A model generated the notes under the pieces. That model was not told the origin of the DNA and searched no databases. It saw only the letters and a list, made by a program, of their open reading frames with translations. From an uncultured Bacteroidales bacterium (GTDB taxonomy: Bacteria; Bacteroidota; Bacteroidia; Bacteroidales; Bacteroidaceae), in contig CADCNQ010000008.1 in assembly GCA_902802815.1 (NCBI GenBank), positions 55,112 through 119,111 of the forward strand: DNA of 64,000 nt, in the 5' to 3' direction. Of the stretch, positions 41,159-50,441 are shown one piece after another (the stretch's first letter is position 1; the number at the start of each line of letters is the position of its first letter). Position numbers and translations under genes: made by a program.

Positions 41159-44062
41159 ATGAAACTTAAATGGATTCTGGCTGTTGCGGCCGTGGGGCTT
41201 GGGATGAGCGCCCCGGCCAGGGAATACAAGTACACAACCGTGCCCGGAGATATGATGCAGACCCGTATATACACGCTTGACAACGGTCTGAAAGTGTTTC
41301 TGAGCGTAAACCCGGAGAAACCGCGCATACAAACCTATATTGCCGTGCGTACGGGTTCGAAGAACGACCCCGCAGAGACCACGGGGCTGGCCCACTATCT
41401 GGAGCACCTGATGTTTAAGGGCACCAGGCAGTTTGGTACCACAGACCCAGAGGCGGAGCAGCCTCTGCTCGACGAGATAGAGCAGCGCTATGAGGCTTAT
41501 CGCAGGCTGACGGACCCGGAGGCACGCAGGAAGGCTTACCACGGGATAGACTCCGTGTCGCAGGCGGCTGCACAGTATTTCATCCCCAACGAGTACGACA
41601 AGCTGATGGCAGCCATCGGTGCAGAGGGGACAAATGCATACACATCCAACGACGTGACCTGCTACACTGAGAACATCCCGTCAAACGAGATTGACAACTG
41701 GGCCAGGATTCAGGCCGACCGTTTCCGGAATATGGTGATACGCGGGTTCCACACCGAACTGGAGGCTGTGTACGAGGAGTACAACATCGGACTGACCAGC
41801 GACAGCCGCAAACTGTTTGCCGCAATGTGCAAGATGCTGTGGCCCAACCATCCTTACGGCACCCAGACCACCATCGGCACGCAGGAGCACTTGAAGAACC
41901 CGTCAATCACCAATATCAAGAACTATTTCAACAAGTGGTATCGCCCCAACAATGTGGCTGTCTGCATGGCCGGCGACATGGACCCGGACAGGACCATCGC
42001 CATCATCGACAAGTACTTCGGCAGCTGGAAGCCGGGGGCAGACGTCAGACAGCCGACATTTGCACCGCTGCCTCCGTTGACACAGCCTGAGGATACTGTG
42101 GTAGTAGGACAGGAAGCAGAGGAGGTGTGGGTGGCCTGGCGTGCCGGGCAGGCCAACAGTCTGCAGGCAGACACCCTGAATCTGCTGTCGAGTGTGCTGA
42201 GCAACGGTCGTGCCGGACTGTTCGACCTGAATCTGAACCAGACCATGAAGGTGCTGAGCTGCGGTGCCGGTGCTGAGCTGCTGCGCGATCACAGCGCCTT
42301 CCTGCTGTGGGGCAATCCCAGACAGGGACAGAGCCTGGAGGACGTGCGCAGTCTGATGCTGGGCGAGATAGAAAAACTGAAGAAGGGCGACTTCCCCGAG
42401 AATCTGTTGCCCAGCATTATCAACAACTGCAAGCGCAACCGCTATCAGCTGATGGAGAGCAACGAGGGCAGAGCGGACATGTTCGTAGAGGCCTTTATCA
42501 ATGAGGTGGACTGGAAGCAGGAGGTGGAGAGCATCGACCGCATCTCGAAGATTACAAAGCAGGAACTGGTGGCGTTCGCCGGCAGGTTCTTCACTGATGC
42601 CTGCGTCACCGTGTTCAAGAGGCAGGGCGTGGACAGTTTGCAGAAGAAGATAGACAAACCGGCCATCACACCCATCCCCGCCAACCGCGACACGATGAGC
42701 CGCTTTGTGAAGGAGATACAGAACGCTCAGGTGGAGCCCATCCGGCCGCGGTTTGTTGACTTCTGGAAGGATATGACAATGGCCACGACAGGGAAGGGAC
42801 TGCCGATGAGGTATGTGAGGAATACCGTGAACGGACTCTTCCAGCTGAACCTGCGCTATGAGTTCGGCCGCAAGGCTGACAACCGCTATGATGTGGCAAC
42901 GGAGTATATAGAATATCTGGGTACGGACAAGTACACCGCCGCAGAGCTGAAGCAGAAGTTCTATGAACTGGGCTGCGACTTCTATGTGGGCGAGGGCGGT
43001 GATGCCATCAGCGTGTGCCTGACGGGACTGAGCGAGAATATGCAGGCTGCCCTGGCACTGGGCGAGGAACTGCTGCAGAACGCCAAGGTGGACCGGAAGG
43101 CCTACAGCGAGATGGTGGACCGGATACTGAAGAGGCGTGACGACGACAAGAAAAACCAGCGCGGCTGCTTCAACCGGCTGTACAGCTACGGCGTGTTCGG
43201 CGAGCGCAACTTCAGCCGCGACATCATGACGGAGGAGCAGTTGAAGAGCACCGACCCGCAGGTGTTTGTTGACCTGCTGAGGAACCTGAGCGGCTATGAA
43301 CACAGCGTGGAGTATTACGGACCGATGAGTGTGAAGGAGGTGTCCGACATCGTGACCGGGACGCACAGGATGCCCGGAAAGCTGATGCCCGTGCCGCAGA
43401 ACAGGGAGTATGAGCGCCGGCAGACGCCTCTCAACGAGGTCTGGATAGCCCCGTATGATGCCAAGAATATCTATATGTGCATGTATCACGACGAGCATCG
43501 CGACTGGAATGTCGACGAGGCTGCTGTAGTAAGCCTGTTCAACGAATACTTCGGCGGCAATATGAGCGGTATCGTGTTTCAGGAGATGCGCGAGGCCCGC
43601 GGACTGGCTTACAGTGCGTCGGCCTACTACGCCCGTCCCGACAGGAAGGGCGGCAAGGAGAGCTATATGACCTACATCATCACTCAGAACGACAAGATGA
43701 TGGACTGCATCAGCCACTTCCGCACTATTCTGAACGAGATGCCTGTCAGCGAGACAGCATTCAGGATAGCCAAGGACGCACTGACCAAGCAGCTTGCCAG
43801 CATGCGCACCACCAAGATGGGTATCATCGGCATGTGGAACGCCATGAAGCAGCTGGGGCTGGACTGTGACCTGAACCGGAAGATATATCAGGATCTGGAG
43901 AAAGTGACGCTGCAGGACATAGTGAACTTCGAGAAGAAGACTATGGCCGACAAGACCTATCGCTATATCATCCTGGGGGACGAGAAGGAGCTCGACATGA
44001 AGGAGCTCGAGAAGATAGGTCCTGTCCGCAAACTCACTATAGAGGAAGTTTTCGGGTATTAG
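41159..44062 (+). CDS. Periplasmic M16-family zinc metallopeptidase
   Basis: A 967-residue protein with a signal peptide ending near SAPA. The inverted zinc motif HxxEH is HYLEH at residues 79-83, and the downstream glutamate ligand is in the ELEAVYEEYN segment near residue 205. The two-domain M16 arrangement is complete: active N-terminal half, inactive C-terminal half with the R/Y-type MREARGLAYSASAYY segment near residue 810. Relatives are called insulinase or pitrilysin-like peptidases and degrade peptides in the periplasm. It has its own promoter and appears monocistronic. Confidence 0.9.
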   Translation: MKLKWILAVAAVGLGMSAPAREYKYTTVPGDMMQTRIYTLDNGLKVFLSVNPEKPRIQTYIAVRTGSKNDPAETTGLAHYLEHLMFKGTRQFGTTDPEAEQPLLDEIEQRYEAYRRLTDPEARRKAYHGIDSVSQAAAQYFIPNEYDKLMAAIGAEGTNAYTSNDVTCYTENIPSNEIDNWARIQADRFRNMVIRGFHTELEAVYEEYNIGLTSDSRKLFAAMCKMLWPNHPYGTQTTIGTQEHLKNPSITNIKNYFNKWYRPNNVAVCMAGDMDPDRTIAIIDKYFGSWKPGADVRQPTFAPLPPLTQPEDTVVVGQEAEEVWVAWRAGQANSLQADTLNLLSSVLSNGRAGLFDLNLNQTMKVLSCGAGAELLRDHSAFLLWGNPRQGQSLEDVRSLMLGEIEKLKKGDFPENLLPSIINNCKRNRYQLMESNEGRADMFVEAFINEVDWKQEVESIDRISKITKQELVAFAGRFFTDACVTVFKRQGVDSLQKKIDKPAITPIPANRDTMSRFVKEIQNAQVEPIRPRFVDFWKDMTMATTGKGLPMRYVRNTVNGLFQLNLRYEFGRKADNRYDVATEYIEYLGTDKYTAAELKQKFYELGCDFYVGEGGDAISVCLTGLSENMQAALALGEELLQNAKVDRKAYSEMVDRILKRRDDDKKNQRGCFNRLYSYGVFGERNFSRDIMTEEQLKSTDPQVFVDLLRNLSGYEHSVEYYGPMSVKEVSDIVTGTHRMPGKLMPVPQNREYERRQTPLNEVWIAPYDAKNIYMCMYHDEHRDWNVDEAAVVSLFNEYFGGNMSGIVFQEMREARGLAYSASAYYARPDRKGGKESYMTYIITQNDKMMDCISHFRTILNEMPVSETAFRIAKDALTKQLASMRTTKMGIIGMWNAMKQLGLDCDLNRKIYQDLEKVTLQDIVNFEKKTMADKTYRYIILGDEKELDMKELEKIGPVRKLTIEEVFGY

Positions 44063-44208
44063 TCCGCAGTGTGTCCGTTGGGGCCTCTCTACAAATAAAA
44101 AAAATTGCACTTTTTCCGTATGAGACGTCACCTTTTGTCTTTCTGACCTGTTATGTAAGTGACCAGGGTCGAGAAAACAAAAGTTAAACCAATAAACAAA
44201 ACAAAACT

Positions 44209-44661
44209 ATGAATTACGTTGTTCTTATGGAGACGGTCGTTAAGATCATTTTAATCATTGCTATTGTTGTACTTCCCGTTTTAATCGTATGGCTGAATAA
44301 TCGCAAGAAAATCAGCGAGGCAAACCAGCGCACCCAGATTGTATTGTCTGCTATCGAGAAGAACAAAGAGACGGACGTCGAGGAATTGCTCAGGAAAATG
44401 GCGCCGCAGAAGAGGTTGCTGAAAGAAAAACTGCTCACCAAACTGCTGTGGGGGTGCATCCTCACCCTGCTGGGACTTGCATTAACCGCCTTTGGTTGCT
44501 ATCTTATTGCGGGCAGGGGTGATGTGAGAAACCTGTTTATCCTCTTAGGGCCGTTTATTATGCCTGTCGGCATTGCCTTCCTAATCAACTACTTTGTCGG
44601 AAGGAAGGTGCTGGCCAAAGAGATTGAGGCGGAGCAGAACCAACTGTTGAATCAGGCGTAA
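44209..44661 (+). CDS. Small membrane protein, DUF6249-like
   Basis: A 150-residue protein. It has one N-terminal membrane helix (residues ~8-28), a charged soluble part with VEELLRKMAPQKRLLKEKLL, then two more helices (residues ~80-100 and ~107-127). The arrangement matches the DUF6249 family that commonly sits directly before ECF sigma genes in Bacteroidales. Function unknown. The sigma gene starts 4 nt after its stop, so it belongs to that regulatory unit, perhaps as a membrane partner of the sigma or anti-sigma protein. Confidence 0.72.
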   Translation: MNYVVLMETVVKIILIIAIVVLPVLIVWLNNRKKISEANQRTQIVLSAIEKNKETDVEELLRKMAPQKRLLKEKLLTKLLWGCILTLLGLALTAFGCYLIAGRGDVRNLFILLGPFIMPVGIAFLINYFVGRKVLAKEIEAEQNQLLNQA

Positions 44662-44665
44662 GCAA

Positions 44666-45142
44666 GTGACACGCGAAGCATTCATATCGCTGGTGGAGCG
44701 CGAGCAGGAGGCTCTCAGAGGTTTCTTGCTCGCCCTCTGCTGCGGCAACAGGAGCGAGGCCGACGACCTGGCGCAGGATGCGCTGGTGAAGGCCTATCTC
44801 TCTTCGGCGGGCTATCAGGACAAGGGGCGCTTTCGTTCGTGGCTCTTCAAGATAGCGCACAACACGTTCCTCAACCACAAGGCCAGCCAGCGCACCACGG
44901 AGAGTATCGACGAGGCGCGGACGCTCACGGGCAATACGGCTGCAGACAGCGGTTTCGAGCACCAGAGTCTCTATCTCGCCCTGAGCACCCTTCCTCCCAA
45001 GGAGCGTTCGGCCATCACGCTGTTCTATCTCAGCGGATACAACATCAAGGAGATAGCAACCATCACGGAAACCTCTGAGGATGCTGTCAAGAAGCAACTC
45101 TCACGGGGACGCGACCAACTAAAAGAAAGATTACAGTTATGA
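44666..45142 (+). CDS. ECF-type RNA polymerase sigma factor (first)
   Basis: A 158-residue protein with a GTG start at 44666, directly after the DUF6249-like gene; no ATG fits. Region 2 is EADDLAQDALVKAYLSSAGY followed by FRSWLFKIAHNTFLNH. Region 4 is LPPKERSAITLFYLSGYNIK and a helix-turn-helix ending in KKQLSRGRDQLKERL. It should direct a small regulon in response to an envelope signal. The stop overlaps the next membrane-protein gene (ATGA), the usual layout for a sigma/anti-sigma pair. Confidence 0.9.
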   Translation: MTREAFISLVEREQEALRGFLLALCCGNRSEADDLAQDALVKAYLSSAGYQDKGRFRSWLFKIAHNTFLNHKASQRTTESIDEARTLTGNTAADSGFEHQSLYLALSTLPPKERSAITLFYLSGYNIKEIATITETSEDAVKKQLSRGRDQLKERLQL

Positions 45143-45552
45143 CAAAAGATAAAGCTCTCGAGGAACTCTTCCTCTCTCAGACACCGCAGTTCGACGACAG
45201 CGCCGCATTCATGGCCAAACTCACCAAGCGTCTGGAGGCCGTGGAGTATATCAGGCAGCACCAGGAATCCGTCATCCGCCGCTACAAGATGGCTACGGTT
45301 GCAGCGTTTGTTGTGGGGCTGATAAGCGGTGCCGTCATGATTGCTTTTGTGCTTTCGATGCCTGCCGATATTCCCTCGTTCACCTTTGAGGTGCACAGCG
45401 ACATCCTGCTTTGGCTGGCAGCAAACTTCCGCTTTATCACCACTGCCGTCCTCGGCCTGCTGATGAGTTTCGCCCTCGCCAGCATCATCGGCAATGTTCA
45501 GGACATCATGATGATGAGGGAGAAACAGATTAATCATATTTTTTGCAATTAG
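45139..45552 (+). CDS. Small membrane protein, likely partner of the first ECF sigma factor
   Basis: A 137-residue protein. A soluble N-terminal ~48 residues (LFLSQTPQFDDSAAFMAKLT; RLEAVEYIRQHQES) precede two membrane helices (residues ~52-74 and ~92-112). I do not recognise a named family. Its position, overlapping the sigma stop by 4 nt, and its N-in soluble region fit an anti-sigma factor or accessory regulator. No zinc-binding anti-sigma motif (HxxxCxxC) is visible. Confidence 0.65.
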   Translation: MTKDKALEELFLSQTPQFDDSAAFMAKLTKRLEAVEYIRQHQESVIRRYKMATVAAFVVGLISGAVMIAFVLSMPADIPSFTFEVHSDILLWLAANFRFITTAVLGLLMSFALASIIGNVQDIMMMREKQINHIFCN

Positions 45553-45611
45553 GGGTATTTGATTTTACCATTTGCGGGTCTTGTCTATGAGTAAAGACCA
45601 AAAAGACCGTT

Positions 45612-46103
45612 ATGGATTACAGCAAGCAAGAGTTTGAACGCCTCTTCAAGGACAGCTATCCACACATGTATCGCATGGCATTTTCAATGGTGGAGAATGC
45701 CGACGATGCCAAGGATGCGGTCCATCAGGTGTTCGCCCAAGTTTGGAAGAGCAAGCCACAGGTGGCCGATGACAGCATTCGCGGCTATCTCTTGGCGGCC
45801 ACCCGAAATCAGTGTATGCACATGCTACGCTCCCGGCAGTTGCAACAGCAAATGGAAAAAGAACTGAAAACGGACATCGCCGCAAGTGAGAGCGAAGAAC
45901 GCGAAGAACTGCTTCAACAGCTTCAACAAGTCATCGACGACAACCTGACAGAGCAAGACCGTCGCGTGCTTAGTCTTCACTACGAGGACGAGATGACCTA
46001 CGAAGAGACGGCCACGGTACTGGGCATCAGCACCTCAGCTGTAAACAAACACATCACACGGTCGTTGGCAAAAATCAGAAGTACCCTTAAAATTGCAAAG
46101 TGA
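45612..46103 (+). CDS. ECF-type RNA polymerase sigma factor (second)
   Basis: A 163-residue protein. Region 2 is MVENADDAKDAVHQVFAQVW with IRGYLLAATRNQCMHMLRS. Region 4 is LTEQDRRVLSLHYEDEMTYE followed by the helix-turn-helix ATVLGISTSAVNKHITRSLA. It resembles the sigma-70 family factors paired with FecR-like or other membrane anti-sigma proteins in Bacteroidales. The next gene starts 1 nt after its stop, completing a second sigma module in tandem with the one ending at 45552. A short inverted repeat (GGTCTT with AAGACC) lies just upstream of its start. Confidence 0.9.
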   Translation: MDYSKQEFERLFKDSYPHMYRMAFSMVENADDAKDAVHQVFAQVWKSKPQVADDSIRGYLLAATRNQCMHMLRSRQLQQQMEKELKTDIAASESEEREELLQQLQQVIDDNLTEQDRRVLSLHYEDEMTYEETATVLGISTSAVNKHITRSLAKIRSTLKIAK

Positions 46104-46104
46104 C

Positions 46105-47775
46105 ATGAAACGAGAAGACATCGACAAGAGAATAGGCATGCCCGACGTAGACGCAGAGTGGGCACGGTTTGAACGCGAGGTTATCGGGAAGGAAACCAAG
46201 CGAAAGTCTTGGCGTATCTCCGCATGGGCAGGCGGTATCGGCATTGCTGCCACTATCGCATTGCTGTTTATGCTGAATATGAGCAAAGAGGAGATGGCAG
46301 AGCAACCGTTGATGACGCAAGAGCTTTCCAAGAGTCCTCTGTCGAACAGGCCGGACGAGAATAATGTTAGCATGCGTCTTGCCGGTAATAACCCACATGA
46401 AGATGATTCCGTTCTTGTCATCATTGACGGAAATCCGATTCTTTTAACTGTCAGTTGGTTCGCGGAAAAGACGGTAGAAGAGATTGGACGAGGCCTCCAG
46501 GTAGACATCGACGATATAATGATATACAAGGACGAGGCCAGAAGGCAATTCTACATCGAGCAATACGGCGAAATAGCGAAAAGGGCGAAGAGGGGTGTAT
46601 GCGTCATCAAGACGAAGGCAGCTCCAAGCACCTACGACATAAAGGAATACAAAGGGCTTGCTAATGTTGCGACAGAAGAAGCCTTGCAGGGAAGCATCGC
46701 CGGATTGGATTTGAAAGACAAACCCATACATTTCGTTTCATATGACGAACTTCATTTCAACCGCGATACTATTCTTGCCTTGGTGAACGGGAAAGAAGAC
46801 CATGTCAGCCAGCTGACGGCAGACCAAATCAAGTCGCGCCGCCTGTCTTACCTCCTCAGCAAATATCGCAAGGGCTTTAGCAAGAATAGCGCTCAAGATT
46901 ATTATTCGCCAGACCTCTACGACACACCTGCCGAAGAGCGCCTCTTTGGCCTGACAGCAGCTAAGTGCCACAATTTCGGACAGCAACATGAGTCTTTCGG
47001 TCCCATGGGCTGCGATAGTCATGGTGAATACGTTCCCCTGATTCGCGATGTGATAGTGACCACCCAAGATGAAGCATGGCTGGAGAACGGCGAATTATGG
47101 GCAGTCAAAGATGACCCGCGTTTCAATCTTGTTGTCGAAGACATCCAGCAGGCGGCTAAACACGCTGAATCATCGATGATGAGCGGAGACAGCATCGTCC
47201 GATTGGCATTCATCTTTGGGGGAAAGGTCATGGAAGGACAGCAGAACGACCTGATAAGCGGCATGCAAAAACAACTCTACCAGAAAATAAAGGAGAGTAC
47301 CTTTGAGTTTAAACCCGATGGCGATGCACCGTCTTATTGGTGGGCCGAGGTCTATTATTCCACCACGCCGATTCGCCAACTGTGGATGCACCTGCATTCC
47401 GTTGACAAACTCTACGCTACAGAATGTCCTGAACTGCTCAGCAACCGCCGTCATGTAGAAGGCACGGTGACAGACGAGAAAGATGTACCGTTGACTGGAG
47501 CTCTGGTAAGTATCAGCACACATGCTACCCCCTGGGATGCTGTCAAAACCGACAGCAAGGGACACTTTGAGCTGTGGATTCCTTTCCGCGATGCCACCGT
47601 CCGCGTGAGTCATGTGGGCTATATCACCCAACAAACACACCCGGCAGACACTGCTATCATCTTCCGTATGAGAGATGCGACAAAATTGCGGGCAGTAAAG
47701 GTCTTTCCCAAAAATATAAAGAAATACGAGGGCCTTCAACCACTTAAAGATTCTTTGAAGGGACGGATAGATTGA
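46105..47775 (+). CDS. Membrane protein with plug-like and carboxypeptidase-regulatory-like domains; putative anti-sigma regulator
   Basis: A 556-residue protein from the ATG at 46105; the upstream in-frame TTG at 46093 lies inside the sigma gene. A cytoplasmic head of ~35 residues (KREDIDKRIGMPDVDAEWAR) precedes one membrane helix (ISAWAGGIGIAATIALLFML). The periplasmic part has a TonB-plug-like stretch (VLVIIDGNPILL). The C-terminus is a carboxypeptidase-regulatory-like fold (EGTVTDEKDVPLTGALVSIS; DSKGHFELWIPF; VRVSHVGYITQQ), as in SusC-type receptors. The head-plus-helix layout directly after an ECF sigma gene suggests an anti-sigma factor that senses an outer-membrane partner. This is inference; no FecR signature is present. 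Confidence 0.7.
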   Translation: MKREDIDKRIGMPDVDAEWARFEREVIGKETKRKSWRISAWAGGIGIAATIALLFMLNMSKEEMAEQPLMTQELSKSPLSNRPDENNVSMRLAGNNPHEDDSVLVIIDGNPILLTVSWFAEKTVEEIGRGLQVDIDDIMIYKDEARRQFYIEQYGEIAKRAKRGVCVIKTKAAPSTYDIKEYKGLANVATEEALQGSIAGLDLKDKPIHFVSYDELHFNRDTILALVNGKEDHVSQLTADQIKSRRLSYLLSKYRKGFSKNSAQDYYSPDLYDTPAEERLFGLTAAKCHNFGQQHESFGPMGCDSHGEYVPLIRDVIVTTQDEAWLENGELWAVKDDPRFNLVVEDIQQAAKHAESSMMSGDSIVRLAFIFGGKVMEGQQNDLISGMQKQLYQKIKESTFEFKPDGDAPSYWWAEVYYSTTPIRQLWMHLHSVDKLYATECPELLSNRRHVEGTVTDEKDVPLTGALVSISTHATPWDAVKTDSKGHFELWIPFRDATVRVSHVGYITQQTHPADTAIIFRMRDATKLRAVKVFPKNIKKYEGLQPLKDSLKGRID

Positions 47776-47837
47776 CAAATCAGGAGAAAATGTGGCGGTT
47801 TTTGGGGATTCGATGACAATAAATCAAGGAAAAAACG

Positions 47838-47845
47838 TATATTTG
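47838..47845 (+). promoter_or_regulatory. -7 box for the TlpA-like gene
   Basis: TATATTTG, then CACCC, 25 nt before the ATG at 47871. No clear -33 box. Confidence 0.55.
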
Positions 47846-47870
47846 CACCCAAAACAATGATTTGGTTAAA

Positions 47871-49328
47871 ATGAAGAAAATCATCCTGTCAGTCATTCTC
47901 GCAGCCTTTGTCGGTTCTGCAATGCGTTCTCAGACGGGTTTCACCCCGACGATGTGGAAGCGACAGAGTGCTCCTGCCGTCATTCTGGGGCGGCATGTCA
48001 ACTATAAAATTGGCGACAATCCCAATCCACCCGCTTATTGGGGTAACAACGAGAACCTGAAGGACAACGCCTTCCCCGAAGTCACCAAAGATACCGTCGC
48101 CGGCACCTTCACCATGGTGTGGGACATCTGCTATCCGCTGAAGCATCAGTTCGCCGGTCTGGACATCATGCTCTTTCCCGGCGACACCGTGCGCTTCGAT
48201 TTCGACCGCGCCGCCTTCCAGGCCTACACGGACTACCAGAAGAACACCCCCGGCGACAGCATCACCACGCAGCGGCTGCGCGAGCTCCTCTCCAAAGCCG
48301 TCCGCATCGAGGGCGCCTCGTTTGAGCTGCCTCTGCCTCTCCAAATGAAAGGTATCAAACTCGGCTACGACAGGGCGTATGCCACGGCCCACCACCGCGA
48401 CACCTTCGACGAGTGGCGCGAGGTATGCTGGCACGAGTTTCAGGATGTAGTGCGGCAGCTGGACTCACTCGACCTCCCGGCCAGGGAAAAGGAATTCCGC
48501 AGAATGCTCATCGAGCAGGACTATCTGCATAAACTGGGTGATTACGTCTTCTCAAAGAAAATCTGGGGGCTGACCCGCGACGAGGACTCGTTGGCGATGT
48601 TCGGGCGGCAGTTCACCTTTAAGGACCCCCATGCCTCCGAACTGACCTACTACCGCAGCACGCTCGGTTTCCTCTCCTGCCTGAAGTTCTACCGCTCCGA
48701 CAGCGGCAGGGAATATATCCTGGCCAACGGACTGGAGTCAACGCCCCTGGGCCGGTGGTATGCGGAACTGGATGCTGCCAAGGCGGTGATGACGCGTGTG
48801 AAGTCCAACCTTCCGGTGCGTGACGACGAACTCAGTGCTCTCTCGCCCGAGTTCCGGGAGCAGATATGCCAGGAGCGGGACAGGCTGCATCAGCATCGGT
48901 CCGAGGGCAAGGGTGTGTGTCGCGACCTGCCCGGGGGCGAACCGGAGACGTGGCTTCCGCAAATCATTGCGGAGCACAAGGGGCGTATTGTCTTCGTCGA
49001 TTTCTGGGCCACGTGGTGCGGCCCCTGCGTGAAAGGCATGAAGGAGATGGAGTCGGTGAAGGACTCGCTGACGGCACGCGGCGTGGATTTCGTCTATATC
49101 ACCAACACGAGCAGCAGCACCGGCGAATGGCTGAACCGTGTCGCCCGTCATAGTGGCGACCATTATATCGTGCCCAAGGACCGGATGGCTGCCATGCAGA
49201 TTCCGGGTTATAGAAGTGCCATTCCCCACTATCTTATCTACGACCGCGAGGGCCGTCTCGTAAAACACATCACAGGCTGGACCGGCGTAGAGTCAATGAT
49301 GCAGGAATTCGCAAATACCGCTTTTTGA
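47871..49328 (+). CDS. TlpA-like thioredoxin-fold protein with large N-terminal domain
   Basis: A 485-residue protein from the ATG at 47871; a TTG nine bases upstream is the only alternative. A signal peptide covers the first ~20 residues (MKKIILSVILAAFVGSAM). The first ~340 residues have no recognised domain but match the style of Bacteroidales TlpA/DUF4369 proteins. The thioredoxin domain begins near residue 360 (GRIVFVDFWATWCGPCVKGM) with the CxxC at Cys383 and Cys386, followed by a cis-Pro loop (YRSAIPHYLIYD). It is likely a periplasmic disulfide reductase or redox-linked protein. It stands alone, ending near a region of inverted repeats. Confidence 0.85.
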   Translation: MKKIILSVILAAFVGSAMRSQTGFTPTMWKRQSAPAVILGRHVNYKIGDNPNPPAYWGNNENLKDNAFPEVTKDTVAGTFTMVWDICYPLKHQFAGLDIMLFPGDTVRFDFDRAAFQAYTDYQKNTPGDSITTQRLRELLSKAVRIEGASFELPLPLQMKGIKLGYDRAYATAHHRDTFDEWREVCWHEFQDVVRQLDSLDLPAREKEFRRMLIEQDYLHKLGDYVFSKKIWGLTRDEDSLAMFGRQFTFKDPHASELTYYRSTLGFLSCLKFYRSDSGREYILANGLESTPLGRWYAELDAAKAVMTRVKSNLPVRDDELSALSPEFREQICQERDRLHQHRSEGKGVCRDLPGGEPETWLPQIIAEHKGRIVFVDFWATWCGPCVKGMKEMESVKDSLTARGVDFVYITNTSSSTGEWLNRVARHSGDHYIVPKDRMAAMQIPGYRSAIPHYLIYDREGRLVKHITGWTGVESMMQEFANTAF

Positions 49329-49455
49329 GTGACTCTTTCCGATATATCCCGCAATCTGCTCCATAACTTCGCATACATTGCAAGTGTGGTGCAAGTATAG
49401 AACTAGTATGTTGCAAGGGAGATGGTCCAATTGCTGTTCGGTACGTGCCCGGTAC

Positions 49456-49500
49456 ATGTTCGGTATATGTCCGCTTATATACCGGACATATACCGAACAT
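49456..49500. repeat. 18-bp perfect inverted repeat, 9-nt loop
   Basis: ATGTTCGGTATATGTCCG (49456-49473) and its exact reverse complement (49483-49500) flank CTTATATAC. Related CGGTACRTG units lie just upstream and a CGGACATAT unit just downstream (about 49513-49523). Confidence 0.8.
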
Positions 49501-49670
49501 ATACCGCAGAGTCAGCGGACATATATAGGACTAACATCGAGGCAGGGTTATGGCATAGATATGGGAAGAGTACAGACAGGCATGAGATGTTATAGTGACT
49601 GATATGAGATGTTATGGCGACAGACATGATATCTCACCTCTTGTCACAGTAAAAACCTGTTGAAAACAAA

Positions 49671-49701
49671 AATCCGGGCTGGCTGTAAACCGGCTCGGAT
49701 T
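49671..49701 (-). terminator. Terminator for the porin gene
   Basis: AATCCGGGCTGG (49671-49682) pairs with CCGGCTCGGATT (49690-49701) with two wobble pairs and a 7-nt loop. On the minus strand it is followed by a T-rich run (TTTTTGTTTTC). It lies 25 nt after the stop of the minus-strand porin gene. Confidence 0.7.
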
Positions 49702-49726
49702 TGTTCTTATACCTATCTCAGGATTG

Positions 49727-50431
49727 TTACATCTTGAAGGCTACGCCGCAGAGGAGATACACCTTGTTGGCGTTGGGGTTGGCTGTGATGCCAACATAGA
49801 CGGGAAGATGATACTTCTCCTTGAAGACAAAGTCCTTCGTGGCACGCAGGGAGACGTTAGTCACGGTGAACGAACCGGTGTTGTAGAACGTCGTCTTCCA
49901 GGGCACGATGCCGACAGAGGCCTGCCAGTCGAGGGTGGCCAGACGGAACGGTGCCGCAATCTCAAAGTAGCTGGAGAAGGCTCTGTTGCCGCTGCCGTTC
50001 ACACCGTCGTTACCGGCGAAGTTGGTGAACCATTTCGCGCTGACATATTTAAAGTCATAACCCACGTAGCCCTCGAAGACATGCGTCGTCTTATCGTTCT
50101 TATACTGGAAGTAGTCGCCGTCGAAGAACCAATAGTCCGTGATGCCCACAGAGAAACCTTTGTAGGTGTAGTCGAGGGTGAGGTCGAACTCCTTGGCGTC
50201 GTTAGAATCAACGAAACCTACGCTACCCCACGCCGTGAGACTGAGTCCCTTGTAGTCGATGCCGAGAGTGGGTTGGAAACTGGCATTCGCCATATCCAGA
50301 CCACGCCAGTTGTATTGGTTGACGAGTTCGATACCAAGTGATGCATTCACTTTCTCCTTTTTCTCAGTCTCTTCTGCACTCGCTGTGGCAACTGCAGCCA
50401 CAGACAGGAGTATGATGAATATCTTTTTCAT
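49727..50431 (-). CDS. TorF-like outer-membrane porin, linked to ammonium transport
   Basis: A 234-residue protein with signal peptide MKKIFIILLSVAAVATASA. The rest is a beta-barrel pattern of alternating aromatic and polar residues (GIELVNQYNWRGLDMANASF; DLTLDYTYKGFSVGITDYWF) ending in CGVAFKM. It resembles the TorF-family putative porins often found beside amtB in Bacteroidales. Being third after glnK and amtB on one strand, it may allow ammonium or small nitrogen compounds through the outer membrane; that role is inferred from context. Confidence 0.78.
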   Translation of the reverse strand: MKKIFIILLSVAAVATASAEETEKKEKVNASLGIELVNQYNWRGLDMANASFQPTLGIDYKGLSLTAWGSVGFVDSNDAKEFDLTLDYTYKGFSVGITDYWFFDGDYFQYKNDKTTHVFEGYVGYDFKYVSAKWFTNFAGNDGVNGSGNRAFSSYFEIAAPFRLATLDWQASVGIVPWKTTFYNTGSFTVTNVSLRATKDFVFKEKYHLPVYVGITANPNANKVYLLCGVAFKM

Positions 50432-50441
50432 AATTTATTTA

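Larger units (their letters stand above)
49329..49726. other. Intergenic region with palindromic repeats and terminator
   Basis: These 398 nt lie between two convergent genes. They contain CGGTAYATG-rich repeats with an 18-bp perfect inverted repeat (49456-49500), a nearly exact direct repeat of ATGAGATGTTATRGYGAC (about 49581-49618), and a terminator hairpin (49671-49701). The short open frames here are made of repeat sequence and are not credible genes. Confidence 0.7.

Noticed and set aside
41903..44131. Long antisense open frame opposite the M16 peptidase gene
   Set aside because: Same reason: the plus-strand M16 motifs are intact and the antisense product has shadow-type composition.
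49456..49500. Inverted repeat considered as an invertible promoter
   Set aside because: There is no -7 box between the arms (only nine bases) and no recombinase gene nearby.
49378..49602. Open frame of 74 codons
   Set aside because: It overlaps the CGGTATATG inverted repeats and is rich in Arg, Tyr and Cys; it is a by-product of the repeat.
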